From assembly GCA_046347945.1 (NCBI GenBank), contig JAXMFB010000020.1:1-64000 (forward strand): a stretch of DNA of 64,000 nucleotides. Reading direction: 5' to 3'. Each line of letters begins with the position of its first letter. Positions within the stretch are counted from its first letter, which is position 1. Made by a program: the position numbers and the translations under genes. This document shows, piece by piece, positions 7,584 to 18,038 of this stretch. The notes beneath the pieces are model-generated. The model saw only the letters and a program-made list of their open reading frames with translations. It ran no database searches and had not been told where the DNA came from. The stretch is from Zeimonas sp046347945. GTDB lineage: Bacteria > Pseudomonadota > Gammaproteobacteria > Burkholderiales > Burkholderiaceae_E.

Positions 7584-8987
7584 TCACCAGCCGCCGCCGG
7601 TCGCCTTGAGCAGCGCCACGGCGGCGGTCAGCCGCCGGCCGCGCAGGTCGAGCACCGCGCGCTCGCCCTGCAGCACCGCGGTCTGCGCGACGATCACGTT
7701 CAGGTACGAGACCGTTCCCGCCTTGTACTGCAGCGTCGCGATCTCCAGCGCGGTGCGCGCCGCGGCCAGTGCTTCGCGCTGCACGCGCTCCTGGTCGGCC
7801 AGCACCGACAGCGCGACCAGGTTGTCCTCGACCTCGCCGAACGCCGTCAGCACGGCCTGCCGGTAGGCGGCGACGGTCGCGTCGTAGGCGGCCGCCGCCT
7901 GTGCGCTCGCGGCGGCGCGCGCGCCGCCGTCGAACAGTGCCGCGGCCAGCGACGGACCCAGCGACCAGAAGCGGTTCGGCAGCGAGAGCAGCTCGCCGAG
8001 CCGGTTCGAGCGGAAGCCGCCGTCGGCCGACAGCGTCAGCGTCGGGAAGTACGCGGCGCGCGCGACGCCGACCTGCGCGTTGGCGGCCGCGACGCGGCGC
8101 TCGGCCGCGGCGATGTCCGGACGCCGCTCGAGCAGCTGCGACGGGACGCCCGCCGGCACCGCCGGCACGTCGGCGGGCATCGGCGCCTCGGCGAGCGCGA
8201 GCGCGGACGGCGCGCGGCCGGTGAGCAGCGCGATCGCGTGCTCGAGCTGCGCACGCGCAATGCCTACCTCGAGGCGCTGCGCTTCGGCGCCCTTCAGTTG
8301 CGACTCGGCCTGTGCGACGTCTGCGCGCGTGGCCACGCCGGCGGCCAGTCGGTTTCGTGTGAGCTCCAGCGAGCGCTGGTAAGACTCGACCGTCTCGCCG
8401 AGCAGCTTGCGCTGCGCGTCGGCGATCCGCAGCTGGTGGTAGCTCTGGGCGAGCTGCGCCTGCAGCGACAGGCGCGCCGCCGCGAGGTCGGCTTCGCTGG
8501 CGCTCGCGGCGGCTTCGGCCGCGGCGACGCTGCTGCGCACGCGTCCCCAGAGATCGAGTTCCCAACCTGCGGCGACGTCCAGGCTGAAGGCGCTGAAGGT
8601 CGAGCCAGCCTGATGGGTGCGGCTCGCGCCCGCGCCGCCCGAGATCGACGGGTACAGGCTCGCGCGCGCGGCTTCGGTGGCGGCGCGCGCCTGCCGCAGC
8701 AACGCCTCGGCGCGGCGCAGGTCCTGGTTGCCGGCATCGACGTCGGCGATCAGTGCGTCGAGCCGCGAGTCGCCGAACACGGTCCACCAGGCGCTGCGGT
8801 ACAGGTCGGCCGGGCGCGCCGCCTGCCAGCCTTCCGGCGGCTGCTCCTTGTAGGCGGCCGGTACCGCGACGTCCGGGCGGACGTAGGGGGGCGGATTCGC
8901 GCAGCCGGCCAGCAGCGCGAAGGGCAGCGCGAAGAGCGGGGGGAAGCGCCGACGCATCGATCGATCGGGGCGGGGATTCCGGTTCAT
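7584..8987 (-). CDS. Outer membrane factor (NodT/OprM-type) lipoprotein of RND pump
   Basis: 467-residue TolC-superfamily channel of the NodT subfamily that carries RND efflux substrates across the outer membrane. The signal ends in the lipobox LLAGC (Cys 29). Family features include WWTVFGDSRLDALI early in the mature protein, the repeated long coiled hairpins, SQLLERRPDIAAAERR near the middle, and AYFPTLTLSADGG and ALFDGGARAA. Its ATG overlaps the stop of the upstream pump gene by ATGA, so it is translationally coupled as the fourth gene of the operon. The arrangement matches MuxABC-OpmB of Pseudomonas. Confidence 0.93.
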   Translation of the reverse strand: MNRNPRPDRSMRRRFPPLFALPFALLAGCANPPPYVRPDVAVPAAYKEQPPEGWQAARPADLYRSAWWTVFGDSRLDALIADVDAGNQDLRRAEALLRQARAATEAARASLYPSISGGAGASRTHQAGSTFSAFSLDVAAGWELDLWGRVRSSVAAAEAAASASEADLAAARLSLQAQLAQSYHQLRIADAQRKLLGETVESYQRSLELTRNRLAAGVATRADVAQAESQLKGAEAQRLEVGIARAQLEHAIALLTGRAPSALALAEAPMPADVPAVPAGVPSQLLERRPDIAAAERRVAAANAQVGVARAAYFPTLTLSADGGFRSNRLGELLSLPNRFWSLGPSLAAALFDGGARAAASAQAAAAYDATVAAYRQAVLTAFGEVEDNLVALSVLADQERVQREALAAARTALEIATLQYKAGTVSYLNVIVAQTAVLQGERAVLDLRGRRLTAAVALLKATGGGW

Positions 8988-11900
8988 GCGGCGTCCGGGG
9001 TCGAGGGTCGAATCGTGCCCGCCGGCGGCCGCCGCCGCAGGCCGCGCACCCGCGCGGCGAGCCGGTTCAGGGTCAGGTAGACGACCGGCGTCGTGTACAG
9101 GGTCAGCAGCTGGCTGAGCGCCAGGCCGCCGACGATCGCGATGCCCAGCGGCTGGCGCAATTCGGCGCCGTTGCCGGTGCCGATCGCGAGCGGCACGGCA
9201 CCCAGCATTGCCGCCATCGTCGTCATCAGGATCGGCCGCACGCGCAGCCGGCACGCGCGGTGGATCGCTTCGCGCGGCGCGAGCCCCTGCTCGCGCTCGG
9301 CGGCGAGCGCGAAGTCGATCATGATGATCGCGTTCTTCTTCACGATGCCGATCAGCAGCAGCACGCCGATCAGCGCGATGATGCTGAACTCGGTGCCGGT
9401 GGCCATCAATGCGAGCAGCGCCCCGACGCCGGCCGACGGCAGCGTCGACAGGATCGTGATCGGGTGCACCAGGCTCTCGTACAGGATGCCGAGCACCAGG
9501 TAGACGGTGATCAATGCGGCGAGGATCAGCAGCGGCTGGCTCTCGAGCGAGCGCTGGAACGCGCCCGCGGTGCCCTCGAAGCTGCCGTACAGGCTGGTCG
9601 GCACGCCGAGGCGCGCCACCGCGTCCTCGATCGCCACGGTCGCCTGCGACAGCGACACGCCTTCGGGCAGGCTGAACGAGATCGTCGATGCCGCGAACTG
9701 GCCCTGGTGGCTCACGCCCAGCGGCGCGGGCGTCGTCGTCCAGCTGGCGAACTGCGACAGCGGCACGGCGATGCCGCTCGCGCTCGGCACGCTGAAGCTG
9801 GCCAGGTCTTCGGGGCTGTCGCGGAACTGCGGGCCGACCTCGAGCACGACGTGGTACTGGTTCAGCGGCTGGTAGATCGTCGAGACCTGCCGCTGGCCGT
9901 AGGCGTCGTTGAGCAGGCTGGTCACCAGCCGCGTCGGGATGCCGAGCCGCGCCGCGGCGTCGCGGTCGATCGCCAGCGACACCTGGCGGCCCTTGTCCTC
10001 CTGGTCGGTGTCGATGTCGGTGATCTGCGGCAGCCGGCTCAGCGCGTTGCGGATGCGCGGCTCCCACGTGCGCAGCACCTCGAGGTCGTCGGCCAGCAGC
10101 GTGTACTGGAACTCCGAGCTGCTCTGGCGACCGCCGATGCGGATCTCGCGCACCGGCACGATGAAGACCCGGGCGCCCGGCACGCGCGCGGTGGCGATGC
10201 GCAGCCGCGCGACGACCTGTTCGGCCGTTTCCGTTCGCTCGCCGAGCGGCTTCAGCGTGACGAAGCCCCAGCCGCTGTTCACGCGCGAGCCGCCGGTGAA
10301 CCCGGTGACGATCGTGACCGCGGGGTCGGCGCGGACGATCTCGATGAACGCGGCGAGCTTCTGCTGCATCGCCTGGAACGAGATGCTCTGGTCGCCGCGG
10401 ATCGACATGAACAGGCGCCCGGTGTCCTGCGCCGGAAAGAATCCCTTGGGCACGATGGCGTAGAGCCAGACGTTGAGCGCGATCGTGCCGGCGAGCACCA
10501 TGAGCATCAGCCAGCCGTGATCGAGCGCCCAGCCGACGCTGCGCGAGTAGCCATCGACGACTTTCTCGAGCGAGCGCCGCGCCAGGCGCGCGAGTCGCCC
10601 TTCCGCGGACCCGGTGCCGCCCGCGCTGCCGGCGCCCGAGCCTTCTCGCGGGCCGCCGAGGAAGCGCGCGCACAGCATCGGCGTGGTCGTCAGCGATACC
10701 AGCAGCGAGATCAGGATCGCCACCGACAGCACCACGGCGAACTCGCGGAACAGCCGCCCGACGACGCCGCCCATTGCGAGGATCGGAATGAACACCGCGA
10801 TCAGCGACAGGCTGATCGCGACGACGGTGAAGCCGACTTCGCGGGCGCCGGCGATCGCCGCCGCCATCGGCGGCTCGCCCGCCTCGCGGCGCCGCGCGAT
10901 GTTCTCGAGCACCACGATCGCGTCGTCGACGACGAAGCCGGTGGCGATCGTGAGCGCCATCAGCGACAGGTTGTCCAGGCTGTAGCCGGCGAGGTACATC
11001 ACGCCGAAGGTGCCGATCAGCGACGCGGGCACCGCGACCGCCGGGACCAGCGTCGCGGCGGCGCTGCGCAGGAACAGGAACACCACCATCACGACCAGCG
11101 CCACCGAGATGACCAGCGTGCGCTCGATCTCGTGCAGCGAGGCGCGAATCGTCGGCGTGCGGTCGAGCACCACCTGCATGTCGATCGCCGCCGGCGCCGA
11201 CGCGCGCAGCACCGGCATCAGCTCGTAGATGTGGTCGACCGTCTCGATGATGTTCGCGCCCGGCTGCCGGTAGACGACCAGCAGTACCGAGGGCTTGCCG
11301 TTGGACGAGCCGGCATTGCGCTCGTCCTCGACCGACTCGCGCACGTCGGCGACGTCGGAGAGCCGCACCGCCGCGCCGTTGCGGTAGCTGACCACCAGCG
11401 GCACGTAGTCGGCGACGTCGCGCGACTGGTCGTTGGCGCCGATCTGCCAGTGGCGCTGGTCGTCGGAGACCGAGCCCTTCGGCCGGTTGGCGTTGGCGCC
11501 GGCGATCGCCAGCCGCACCTGCTCCAGGCCGATGCCGTAGCGGTCGAGCTGCAGCGGGTTGACCTGCACGCGCACCGCCGGCAGCGAGCTGCCGCCGATC
11601 GTGACCTGCCCGACGCCGCGCACCTGCGACAGCTTCTGCGCGAGCACGGTCGCCGCGACGTCGTAGATCTGGCCGCGCGTCATCGACCCGGAGGTGAGCG
11701 CAATGATGAACACCGGCGTGTCGGCCGGGTTCACCTTGCGGTAGGTGGGGTTGCGCACCAGGCCGCTGGGCAGCGAGCTGCGCGCCGCGTTGATCGCCGC
11801 CTGCACATCGTTGGCGGCGCTCTCGATCGAGCGGTCGAGGTCGAACTGCAGCACCACCCGCGTCTGCCCGAGCGAGCTGTTCGAGGTCATCTCGGTGACG

Positions 11901-12127
11901 CCGGCGATGCGCCCGAGCGCGCGCTCGAGCGGCGTCGCGACCGTGGCCGCCATGATCTCGGGGCTCGCGCCGGGCAGCGACGCCGACACCGAGATCGTCG
12001 GGTACTCGATCTGCGGCAGCGGCGCGACCGGCAGCAGCCGGAACGCCGCCAGCCCCGCGAGCACGATGCCCAGCGTGATCAGCGTGGTCGCCACCGGCCG
12101 GCGGATGAAGACCTCGGAGAAGTTCAT
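8984..12127 (-). CDS. mdtC: RND efflux pump, MdtC/MuxC type
   Basis: 1047-residue inner-membrane proton-driven RND transporter. It starts MNFSEVFIRRPVATTLITLGIVLAG (first TM helix) and keeps the TM4 signature GFVVDDAIVVLEN with the proton-relay Asp pair. Large periplasmic porter and docking domains lie in two homologous halves, and a second-half PAQDTGRL element is present. In the MdtABC and MuxABC systems two different RND subunits form a mixed trimer. It overlaps the upstream mdtB by ATGA and the downstream channel gene by ATGA. A Gly/Ser-rich linker near 10620-10660, between the two halves, is longer than usual. Confidence 0.93.
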   Translation of the reverse strand: MNFSEVFIRRPVATTLITLGIVLAGLAAFRLLPVAPLPQIEYPTISVSASLPGASPEIMAATVATPLERALGRIAGVTEMTSNSSLGQTRVVLQFDLDRSIESAANDVQAAINAARSSLPSGLVRNPTYRKVNPADTPVFIIALTSGSMTRGQIYDVAATVLAQKLSQVRGVGQVTIGGSSLPAVRVQVNPLQLDRYGIGLEQVRLAIAGANANRPKGSVSDDQRHWQIGANDQSRDVADYVPLVVSYRNGAAVRLSDVADVRESVEDERNAGSSNGKPSVLLVVYRQPGANIIETVDHIYELMPVLRASAPAAIDMQVVLDRTPTIRASLHEIERTLVISVALVVMVVFLFLRSAAATLVPAVAVPASLIGTFGVMYLAGYSLDNLSLMALTIATGFVVDDAIVVLENIARRREAGEPPMAAAIAGAREVGFTVVAISLSLIAVFIPILAMGGVVGRLFREFAVVLSVAILISLLVSLTTTPMLCARFLGGPREGSGAGSAGGTGSAEGRLARLARRSLEKVVDGYSRSVGWALDHGWLMLMVLAGTIALNVWLYAIVPKGFFPAQDTGRLFMSIRGDQSISFQAMQQKLAAFIEIVRADPAVTIVTGFTGGSRVNSGWGFVTLKPLGERTETAEQVVARLRIATARVPGARVFIVPVREIRIGGRQSSSEFQYTLLADDLEVLRTWEPRIRNALSRLPQITDIDTDQEDKGRQVSLAIDRDAAARLGIPTRLVTSLLNDAYGQRQVSTIYQPLNQYHVVLEVGPQFRDSPEDLASFSVPSASGIAVPLSQFASWTTTPAPLGVSHQGQFAASTISFSLPEGVSLSQATVAIEDAVARLGVPTSLYGSFEGTAGAFQRSLESQPLLILAALITVYLVLGILYESLVHPITILSTLPSAGVGALLALMATGTEFSIIALIGVLLLIGIVKKNAIIMIDFALAAEREQGLAPREAIHRACRLRVRPILMTTMAAMLGAVPLAIGTGNGAELRQPLGIAIVGGLALSQLLTLYTTPVVYLTLNRLAARVRGLRRRPPAGTIRPSTPDAA

Positions 12128-15100
12128 CGCCGCGCCAGCCTGTCGAACGCCAGGTAGATCACCGGCGTCGTGAACAGCGTCAGCACCTGGCTGAGCAGCA
12201 GCCCGCCGACCATCGTCACGCCGAGCGGATGGCGCAGCTCCGAGCCCACGCCGGTGCCCAGCATCAGCGGCAGCGCGCTGAGCAGCGCCGCCATCGTGGT
12301 CATCAGGATCGGCCGGAAGCGCAGCAGGCAGGCCTGGTGGATCGCCTCGCGCGGCGACTTGCCCTCGTTGCGCTCGGCGTCCAGCGCGAAATCGATCATC
12401 ATGATCGCGTTCTTCTTCACGATGCCGATCAGCAGCACGATGCCGATCACCGCGACGATGCCGAGGTCGCTGCCGGCCAGCATCAGCGCGAGCAGCGCGC
12501 CGACGCCGGCCGAGGGCAGCGTCGACAGGATCGTGATCGGGTGGATGTAGCTCTCGTAGAGCACGCCGAGCACGATGTACATGGTGACCAGCGCGGCCAG
12601 GATCAGCAGCAGCGTGCTGTCCAGCGAGGCCTGGAACGCCAGCGCGGCGCCCTGGAAGCGGGTCTGGATGCTGGCCGGCAGGCCGAGCTCGCGCTCGGCC
12701 GCGTGGATCGCGTCGACCGCGCTTCCGAGCGACGCGCCGGGCGCGAGATTGAACGAGATCGTCGCCGCCGGGAATTGCCCGAGGTGGTTGACGACGAGCG
12801 AGGTGGGCCGCTCGAGGACCCGCGCGATGCTCGACAGCGGCACCAGTTGCCCGGCGGTGCCGCTCACGTGGATCGCCTCGAGCGAGCGCGGGCTGGCCTG
12901 GAACCGAGGCGCGACCTCGAGCACGACGCGGTACTGGTTGGCCTGCGTGAAGATCGTCGAGACCTGCCGCTGGCCGAACGCGCTGTACAGCGCGTTGTCG
13001 ATCGCGTTCATCGACAGGCCGAGGCGCCCGGCCGCGTCGCGGGCGATCTCCAGGTACGCCTGCAGGCCGCGGTCCTGCAGGTCGCTGGCGACGTCGGCCA
13101 GCCCGGGAATCGCGCGCATCCGCTCGACCATCCGGGGCACCCACCGCGCAAGCCGGTCGGGATCGGCGTCGTCGAGGCTGAACTGGTACTGGGTGCGGCT
13201 GACGCGGTCCTCGATCGTCAGGTCCTGCACCGGCTGCATGTACAGCGTGATGCCGGGCAGGTGCGCGAGCCGCGGCTGAAGCCGCCGGATGACGCCCGAG
13301 GCGTCGGCATCGCGCTGGCTGCGCGGCTTCAGGTTGATCAGCAGCCGGCCGGTGTTCAGCGTCGGGTTCACGCCGTCGACGCCGATGAACGAGCTCAGGC
13401 TCTCGACGGCCGGGTCCTTCAGGACCTCGCGCGCCAGCGCCTGCTGGCGCTCGGCCATCGCGGCGAACGAGATCGACTGCCCGGCCTCGGAAATCCCCTG
13501 GATCACGCCGGTGTCCTGCACCGGGAAGAAGCCCTTGGGCACCGCGACGTACAGCGCGACGGTGAGCGCGAGCGTCAGCACCGCGACGACGAGCGTTGCC
13601 GCCTGGTGGTCGAGCACCCGGTTCAGCCAGCGTCCGTAGGCCGCGACGACGCGATCGAAGGCCGCACCGCTGGCGCGCTGGAACCTGCCCTGGCGCTCTT
13701 CGGGAACGTGGCGCAGCAGCCGCGCGCACATCATCGGCGTGAGCGTGAGCGAAACGACCGCCGAGATCAGGATCGCCACCGCCAGCGTGATCGCGAACTC
13801 GCGGAACAGCCGGCCGACCACGTCGGCCATGAAGAGCAGCGGAATCAGCACCGCGATCAGCGAGACGGTGAGCGAGATGATCGTGAAGCCGATCTGCTTC
13901 GAGCCCTTGAGCGCCGCTTCGAGCGGCGAGTCGCCCTCCTCGAGGTAGCGCGCGATGTTCTCGATCATCACGATCGCGTCGTCGACGACGAAGCCGGTGG
14001 CGATCGTGAGCGCCATCAGCGTGAGGTTGTTCAGCGAGAAGCCGGCGAGGACCATCACGCCGAAGGTGCCCACCAGCGACAGTGGCACCGCCACGCTGGG
14101 GATGACCGTGGCCGACAGGTTGCGCAGGAACAGGAAGATCACCATCACGACCAGCGCGATCGCCAGCACCAGCTCGCGCTGGACGTCGCGCACCGACGCG
14201 CGGATCGTCGTCGTGCGGTCGGTGAGCAGCTTCACCTCGACCGCGCCCGGCAGCGAGGCGCGCAGCGTCGGCAGCAGCGCCTTGATCCGGTCGACCACCT
14301 CGATCACGTTCGAGCCGGGCTGGCGCTGGATGTTCAGCACGATCGCCGGCTCTTCGCTGGACCACGCGGCCAGCCGATCGTTCTCGGCGCCTTCCGAGAT
14401 CTGCGCGACGTCGGAGAGCCGCAGCGGGGCGCCGCCGCGGTACGCGAGGATCAGGTCGCGATAGCCCGACACCGCGCGGATCTGGTCGTTGGCGTCGATC
14501 GTCGCTGCGCGGCTCGGGCCGTCGAAGCTGCCCTTGGCCTGGTTCGAGTTGGCGTTGCCGATCGCGGTGCGCACGTCCTCGATGCCGAGCCCGGCCGCGG
14601 CCAGCGCCTTCGGGTCGACGCGCACCCGCATCGCCGGCCGCTGCCCGCCGGCGATCGAGACCAGCCCCACGCCCGGCAGCTGCGAGATCTTCTGCGCCAC
14701 CCGCGTCTCGACCAGGTCGCGCACGCGCGGCAGCGGGATCGTGGTCGACGCGACGCCGATCGTGAGCACCGGCGCGTCGGCCGGGTTGACCTTGCTGTAG
14801 ACCGGCGGCACCGGCAGGTCGTTGGGCAGCGTCGTGCCGGCGGCGTTGATCGCCGCCTGCACCTGCTGCTCGGCCACGTCGAGCGGCAGCGTCAGGTCGA
14901 ACTGCAGCGTGATCACCGACGCGCCGCCCGAACTCGACGACGACATCTGCTTCAGGCCCGGCATCTGCCCGAACTGGCGCTCCAGCGGCGCGGTGACCGA
15001 CGAGGTCATCACGTCGGGGCTCGCCCCGGGATAGAGCGTGGTGACCTGGATCGTCGGGTAGTCGACCTCGGGCAGCGCCGACAGCGGCAGCAGCCGGTAG

Positions 15101-15183
15101 CCCACCAGCCCGGCCAGCAGGATCGCGACCATCAGCAGCGAGGTCGCGACCGGCCGCAGGATGAACAGGCGCGACGGGTTCAT
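12124..15183 (-). CDS. mdtB: RND efflux pump, MdtB/MuxB type
   Basis: 1019-residue RND transporter, partner of the MdtC-like pump. It begins MNPSRLFILRPVATSLLMVAILLAG, the characteristic first helix of MdtB, and carries ALPEVDYPTIQVTTLYPGASP just after. TM4 reads GFVVDDAIVMIEN with the essential Asp pair, and the second half has KGFFPVQDTGVIQG. Length and order agree with MdtB/MuxB. It lies 45 bases after the adaptor gene and overlaps mdtC by four bases, so all four genes likely share one transcript. No BaeSR-like two-component system is adjacent. Confidence 0.93.
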   Translation of the reverse strand: MNPSRLFILRPVATSLLMVAILLAGLVGYRLLPLSALPEVDYPTIQVTTLYPGASPDVMTSSVTAPLERQFGQMPGLKQMSSSSSGGASVITLQFDLTLPLDVAEQQVQAAINAAGTTLPNDLPVPPVYSKVNPADAPVLTIGVASTTIPLPRVRDLVETRVAQKISQLPGVGLVSIAGGQRPAMRVRVDPKALAAAGLGIEDVRTAIGNANSNQAKGSFDGPSRAATIDANDQIRAVSGYRDLILAYRGGAPLRLSDVAQISEGAENDRLAAWSSEEPAIVLNIQRQPGSNVIEVVDRIKALLPTLRASLPGAVEVKLLTDRTTTIRASVRDVQRELVLAIALVVMVIFLFLRNLSATVIPSVAVPLSLVGTFGVMVLAGFSLNNLTLMALTIATGFVVDDAIVMIENIARYLEEGDSPLEAALKGSKQIGFTIISLTVSLIAVLIPLLFMADVVGRLFREFAITLAVAILISAVVSLTLTPMMCARLLRHVPEERQGRFQRASGAAFDRVVAAYGRWLNRVLDHQAATLVVAVLTLALTVALYVAVPKGFFPVQDTGVIQGISEAGQSISFAAMAERQQALAREVLKDPAVESLSSFIGVDGVNPTLNTGRLLINLKPRSQRDADASGVIRRLQPRLAHLPGITLYMQPVQDLTIEDRVSRTQYQFSLDDADPDRLARWVPRMVERMRAIPGLADVASDLQDRGLQAYLEIARDAAGRLGLSMNAIDNALYSAFGQRQVSTIFTQANQYRVVLEVAPRFQASPRSLEAIHVSGTAGQLVPLSSIARVLERPTSLVVNHLGQFPAATISFNLAPGASLGSAVDAIHAAERELGLPASIQTRFQGAALAFQASLDSTLLLILAALVTMYIVLGVLYESYIHPITILSTLPSAGVGALLALMLAGSDLGIVAVIGIVLLIGIVKKNAIMMIDFALDAERNEGKSPREAIHQACLLRFRPILMTTMAALLSALPLMLGTGVGSELRHPLGVTMVGGLLLSQVLTLFTTPVIYLAFDRLARR

Positions 15184-15228
15184 CGGGAGCGATTCATCGG
15201 GCGCGCCGGCACCGCTGCGGTCCGGTCG

Positions 15229-16627
15229 CTAGCGCTGGCGCTGCTGCGGGCGCCGGTGCTGTGCGGCGGGCTGCGACGCGGCGCGCTCGGCGGCCCCCTT
15301 GTCGATCGGGTCGACCCGGGCGCCGTCGCGCAGGTTGTCGACGCCGTCGATGACGACCCGCTGGCCGGGCTCGACGCCCTGCCTCACGACCGTGTGTTCG
15401 CCGTCGACCGGGCCGGTCTCGACGCGGCGCAGCGCGACCGAGTTGCCGGGCTGCACGACGTAGACGTAGGTGCCGGGCGCGCCGCGCTGGATCGCGGCAT
15501 TGGGCACGACGGTGGCGTCGGCGAGCACGTCGATCTTCAGCCGCGCGTTGACGAACTGGTTCGGAAACAGCGCGCCGTCGGCGTTGGCGAACTCGGCCTT
15601 CATCTTCAGCGTGCCGGTCGCGATGTCGATCTGGTTGTCCAGCGTCGTGAGGCGGCCGGTGGCGAGCACCGCGCGCTGGTCGCGATCGAGCGCCTGCACC
15701 GTCATTGGCGTGCCCTCGCGATAGCGCGCGAGCACCGGGGCGAGGTCTTTCTCGGGCAGCGAGAACGTCACGCCGATCGGCTGCACCTGCGTGATCGTGA
15801 CCAGCCCGTTCGCGTCGCCCGCGCGCACGAGGTTGCCGGGATCGACCAGTCGCAGGCCGAGTCGGCCGGAAAACGGCGCGGTGATCCGCGCATAGGTGAG
15901 CTGCAGACGCGCGCTGTCGACCTGGCCCTGGTCCGACTTGACCGCGCCCTCGTACTGGCGCACGAGCGCCTGCTGCGTGTCGAGCTGCTGCGCGCTGGCG
16001 GCCTCCTGCGCGACCAGCGTGCGATAGCGCTCGAGGTCGAGCCGCGCGTTCTCGAGCAGCGCGCGGTCGCGCGCGAGTTGCCCCTGCGCCTGCTCGAGCT
16101 GCACCTGGAACGGCCGCGGATCGATCTCCGCGAGCAGTTCGCCCGCCTTCACCATCTGCCCTTCGCGGAAGTTCACGCGCAGCAGCTGCCCGTCGACGCG
16201 CGAGCGCACGGTCACCGTGCGCAGCGAGGTCACGGTGCCCAGCGCGTTCAGCACCACCGGCACGTCGGCGCGCCCGACGGCGGCGACGGTGACCGGAATC
16301 GCCCGCTCGCCCGCCGGCCCGCGCCCGCCCGCGCCGGGGCCGCCGGGCCGCCGAGGCCGCCGACCGCCCCGGACCCTGTGCGCCGCCTGCGCCGGGCGCC
16401 GACGTGCTGCCCGGGCCGCCGGTGGGCGCGCCGTTCGCCCCCGCGCCCTGCGCGACAGGGGCCGGCTCGCCCGCACTGCCCGCGCGTCGCTTCGCGAAGT
16501 CGATAGCCCAGTACGCGCCGGCCGCCAGCGCGATCACCAGCACCCAGAACCACGGGCGCCGCAGCAGGGGCCGGGCCGCGGCCGGCGCGCCGGCCGCGCG
16601 CGTGACGTCATCGGGCGATTCGGGCAT
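15229..16627 (-). CDS. mdtA: RND membrane fusion protein MdtA-type, reading frame broken once
   Basis: Periplasmic adaptor linking the RND pumps to the outer-membrane channel. The N-terminus, from ATG 16627, has a membrane anchor (RPWFWVLVIALAAGAYWAID) and a Gly/Pro/Ala-rich linker. The lipoyl, hairpin and barrel domains continue in a different frame from about IPVTVAAVGRADVPVV, with typical VDGQLLRVNFREGQMV and ITAPFSGRLGLRLVDPGNLV. The frame changes between about 16330 and 16400. The interval is one base more than a multiple of three, so removing one base (for example from the C run near 16367-16370) restores one 465-residue protein. It could be a real mutation, but a sequence error in GC-rich DNA is more likely. 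Confidence 0.85.
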
Positions 16628-16827
16628 GGCAATCCGGTCGCGAGGGTCGTTGCGAGAGAGCGTCGGAGCCGTCGTCGCTCGACGACGCGCCGGGTGGTCC
16701 AATGTCGTGTGGGCCAATGCGTGGGCCGCCCGCGGCGTTCTGGTTCGAGTACCGCCTGCCGCGACGCGCACAGGCTGGCAAGCGACACCGAGACCGGAGC
16801 AAGGACAAGGGCAAGAAGGGCTTCACT

Positions 16828-18000
16828 TCAGGCAGCGGCAAGCTTGCGTTCGACGGCGCGCACGAAAAACGCGGCGCCCAGCGGAAGCGCCGCGTCGTTG
16901 AAATCGTAGGACGGATTGTGCACCTCGCAGGCGCCTTCGACGTCGCCGTTGCCGATGTTCACGTAGCAGCCGGGCACCTCGTTCAGCATGAACGAGAAGT
17001 CCTCCGAGGCCATGATCAGCGGCGGATCTCGCAGCACCTGCCCGGCCCCGACCAGTTCGGTGCAGACCGCGGCGGCGAACTCCGCCTGCTGCGGGTCGTT
17101 GACGGTGGGCGGGAAGTTCACGCGGAAGTCGACCGCGACGCTCGCGCCCATCGCCTGCGCGACGCCCTCGGCGACGCGCGCCAGGTGGCGGCCGATCAGG
17201 TCCATCACGCCGCTGGAGAACGCGCGGACGGTGCCCGACAGCCGCGCGGTCTGCGGGATCACGTTGTAGGCGTCGCCGGCGTGGATCTGCGTGATCGACA
17301 GCACCGCGGTCTCCACCGGCGGCACGTTGCGCGAGACGATCGTCTGCAGCGTCGCGGCGATGTGCACCGCGACCATCACCGGATCGACGCCGGATTCGGG
17401 GCGCGCGCCGTGGCTGCCGACGCCGGTCACGTCGATGTCGAAGAACGCGCCGCCGGCCATCATCGGCCCGGCGCGTACCGCGAACCGGCCGACCGCGAGT
17501 TTCGGCCGGTTGTGCATGCCGAAGATCGTTTCGCACGGAAAGCGCCGGAACAGCCCGTCGTCGATCATCGCCTTCGCGCCGCCGAGCCCTTCCTCGGCGG
17601 GCTGGAAGACGAAGTGAACCGTGCCGTCGAAGTTCCGGGTGGCGGCGAGGTATTGCGCCGCGCCCAGCAGCATCGTCGTATGGCCGTCGTGGCCGCAGGC
17701 GTGCATCCGGCCGGGGTGCGTCGAGCGGTGCACGAAGGTGTTGGCCTCGAGGATCGGCAGTGCGTCCATGTCGGCGCGCAGCCCGATCGTGCGCGGCGAG
17801 GCGCCGCTGCGCAGCACGCCGACCACGCCGGTCCGGCCCACGCCGCGGTGCACCTCGATGCCCCACGCGGCGAGCCGCTCGGCGACCAGCGCTGCGGTAC
17901 GCGTTTCCTCGAATCCGAGCTCGGGATGCGCGTGGAGGTCGCGCCGCCAGGCGCTGAGTTCGGCGTGGTGCCGGGCGATGCGTTCGACGGTTTCGTGCAT
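16828..18000 (-). CDS. M20 family amidohydrolase (hippurate hydrolase-like)
   Basis: 390-residue zinc-dependent amidohydrolase of the M20D group (hippuricase, IAA-amino-acid hydrolase, N-acyl amino acid deacylase). The domain order is complete: HAHPELGFEE near residue 23, GLRADMDALPI near 73, the metal-binding HACGHDGHT near 98, FQPAEEG near 131, the dimerisation domain with GVGSHGARPESGVDP, and the late HNPSYDFND. The exact acyl amino acid cannot be read. It is transcribed divergently from the acyl-CoA synthetase gene 38 bases away, suggesting that released acids might be activated to CoA esters; that link is inference. Confidence 0.9.
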   Translation of the reverse strand: MHETVERIARHHAELSAWRRDLHAHPELGFEETRTAALVAERLAAWGIEVHRGVGRTGVVGVLRSGASPRTIGLRADMDALPILEANTFVHRSTHPGRMHACGHDGHTTMLLGAAQYLAATRNFDGTVHFVFQPAEEGLGGAKAMIDDGLFRRFPCETIFGMHNRPKLAVGRFAVRAGPMMAGGAFFDIDVTGVGSHGARPESGVDPVMVAVHIAATLQTIVSRNVPPVETAVLSITQIHAGDAYNVIPQTARLSGTVRAFSSGVMDLIGRHLARVAEGVAQAMGASVAVDFRVNFPPTVNDPQQAEFAAAVCTELVGAGQVLRDPPLIMASEDFSFMLNEVPGCYVNIGNGDVEGACEVHNPSYDFNDAALPLGAAFFVRAVERKLAAA

Positions 18001-18038
18001 GGCAGAATCAATGGTACCGGCTGCAACAGGAGAAGACG

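Noticed and set aside
8753..12157. Very long plus-strand open frame opposite the RND pump genes
   Set aside because: Its product is Arg/Asp/His-rich low-complexity sequence with no domain, a usual shadow of high-GC coding DNA; the minus strand encodes clear RND pumps.
12229..16506. 1425-codon open frame opposite mdtA and mdtB
   Set aside because: It is the antisense shadow of the pump and adaptor genes, with no start context or recognisable fold.
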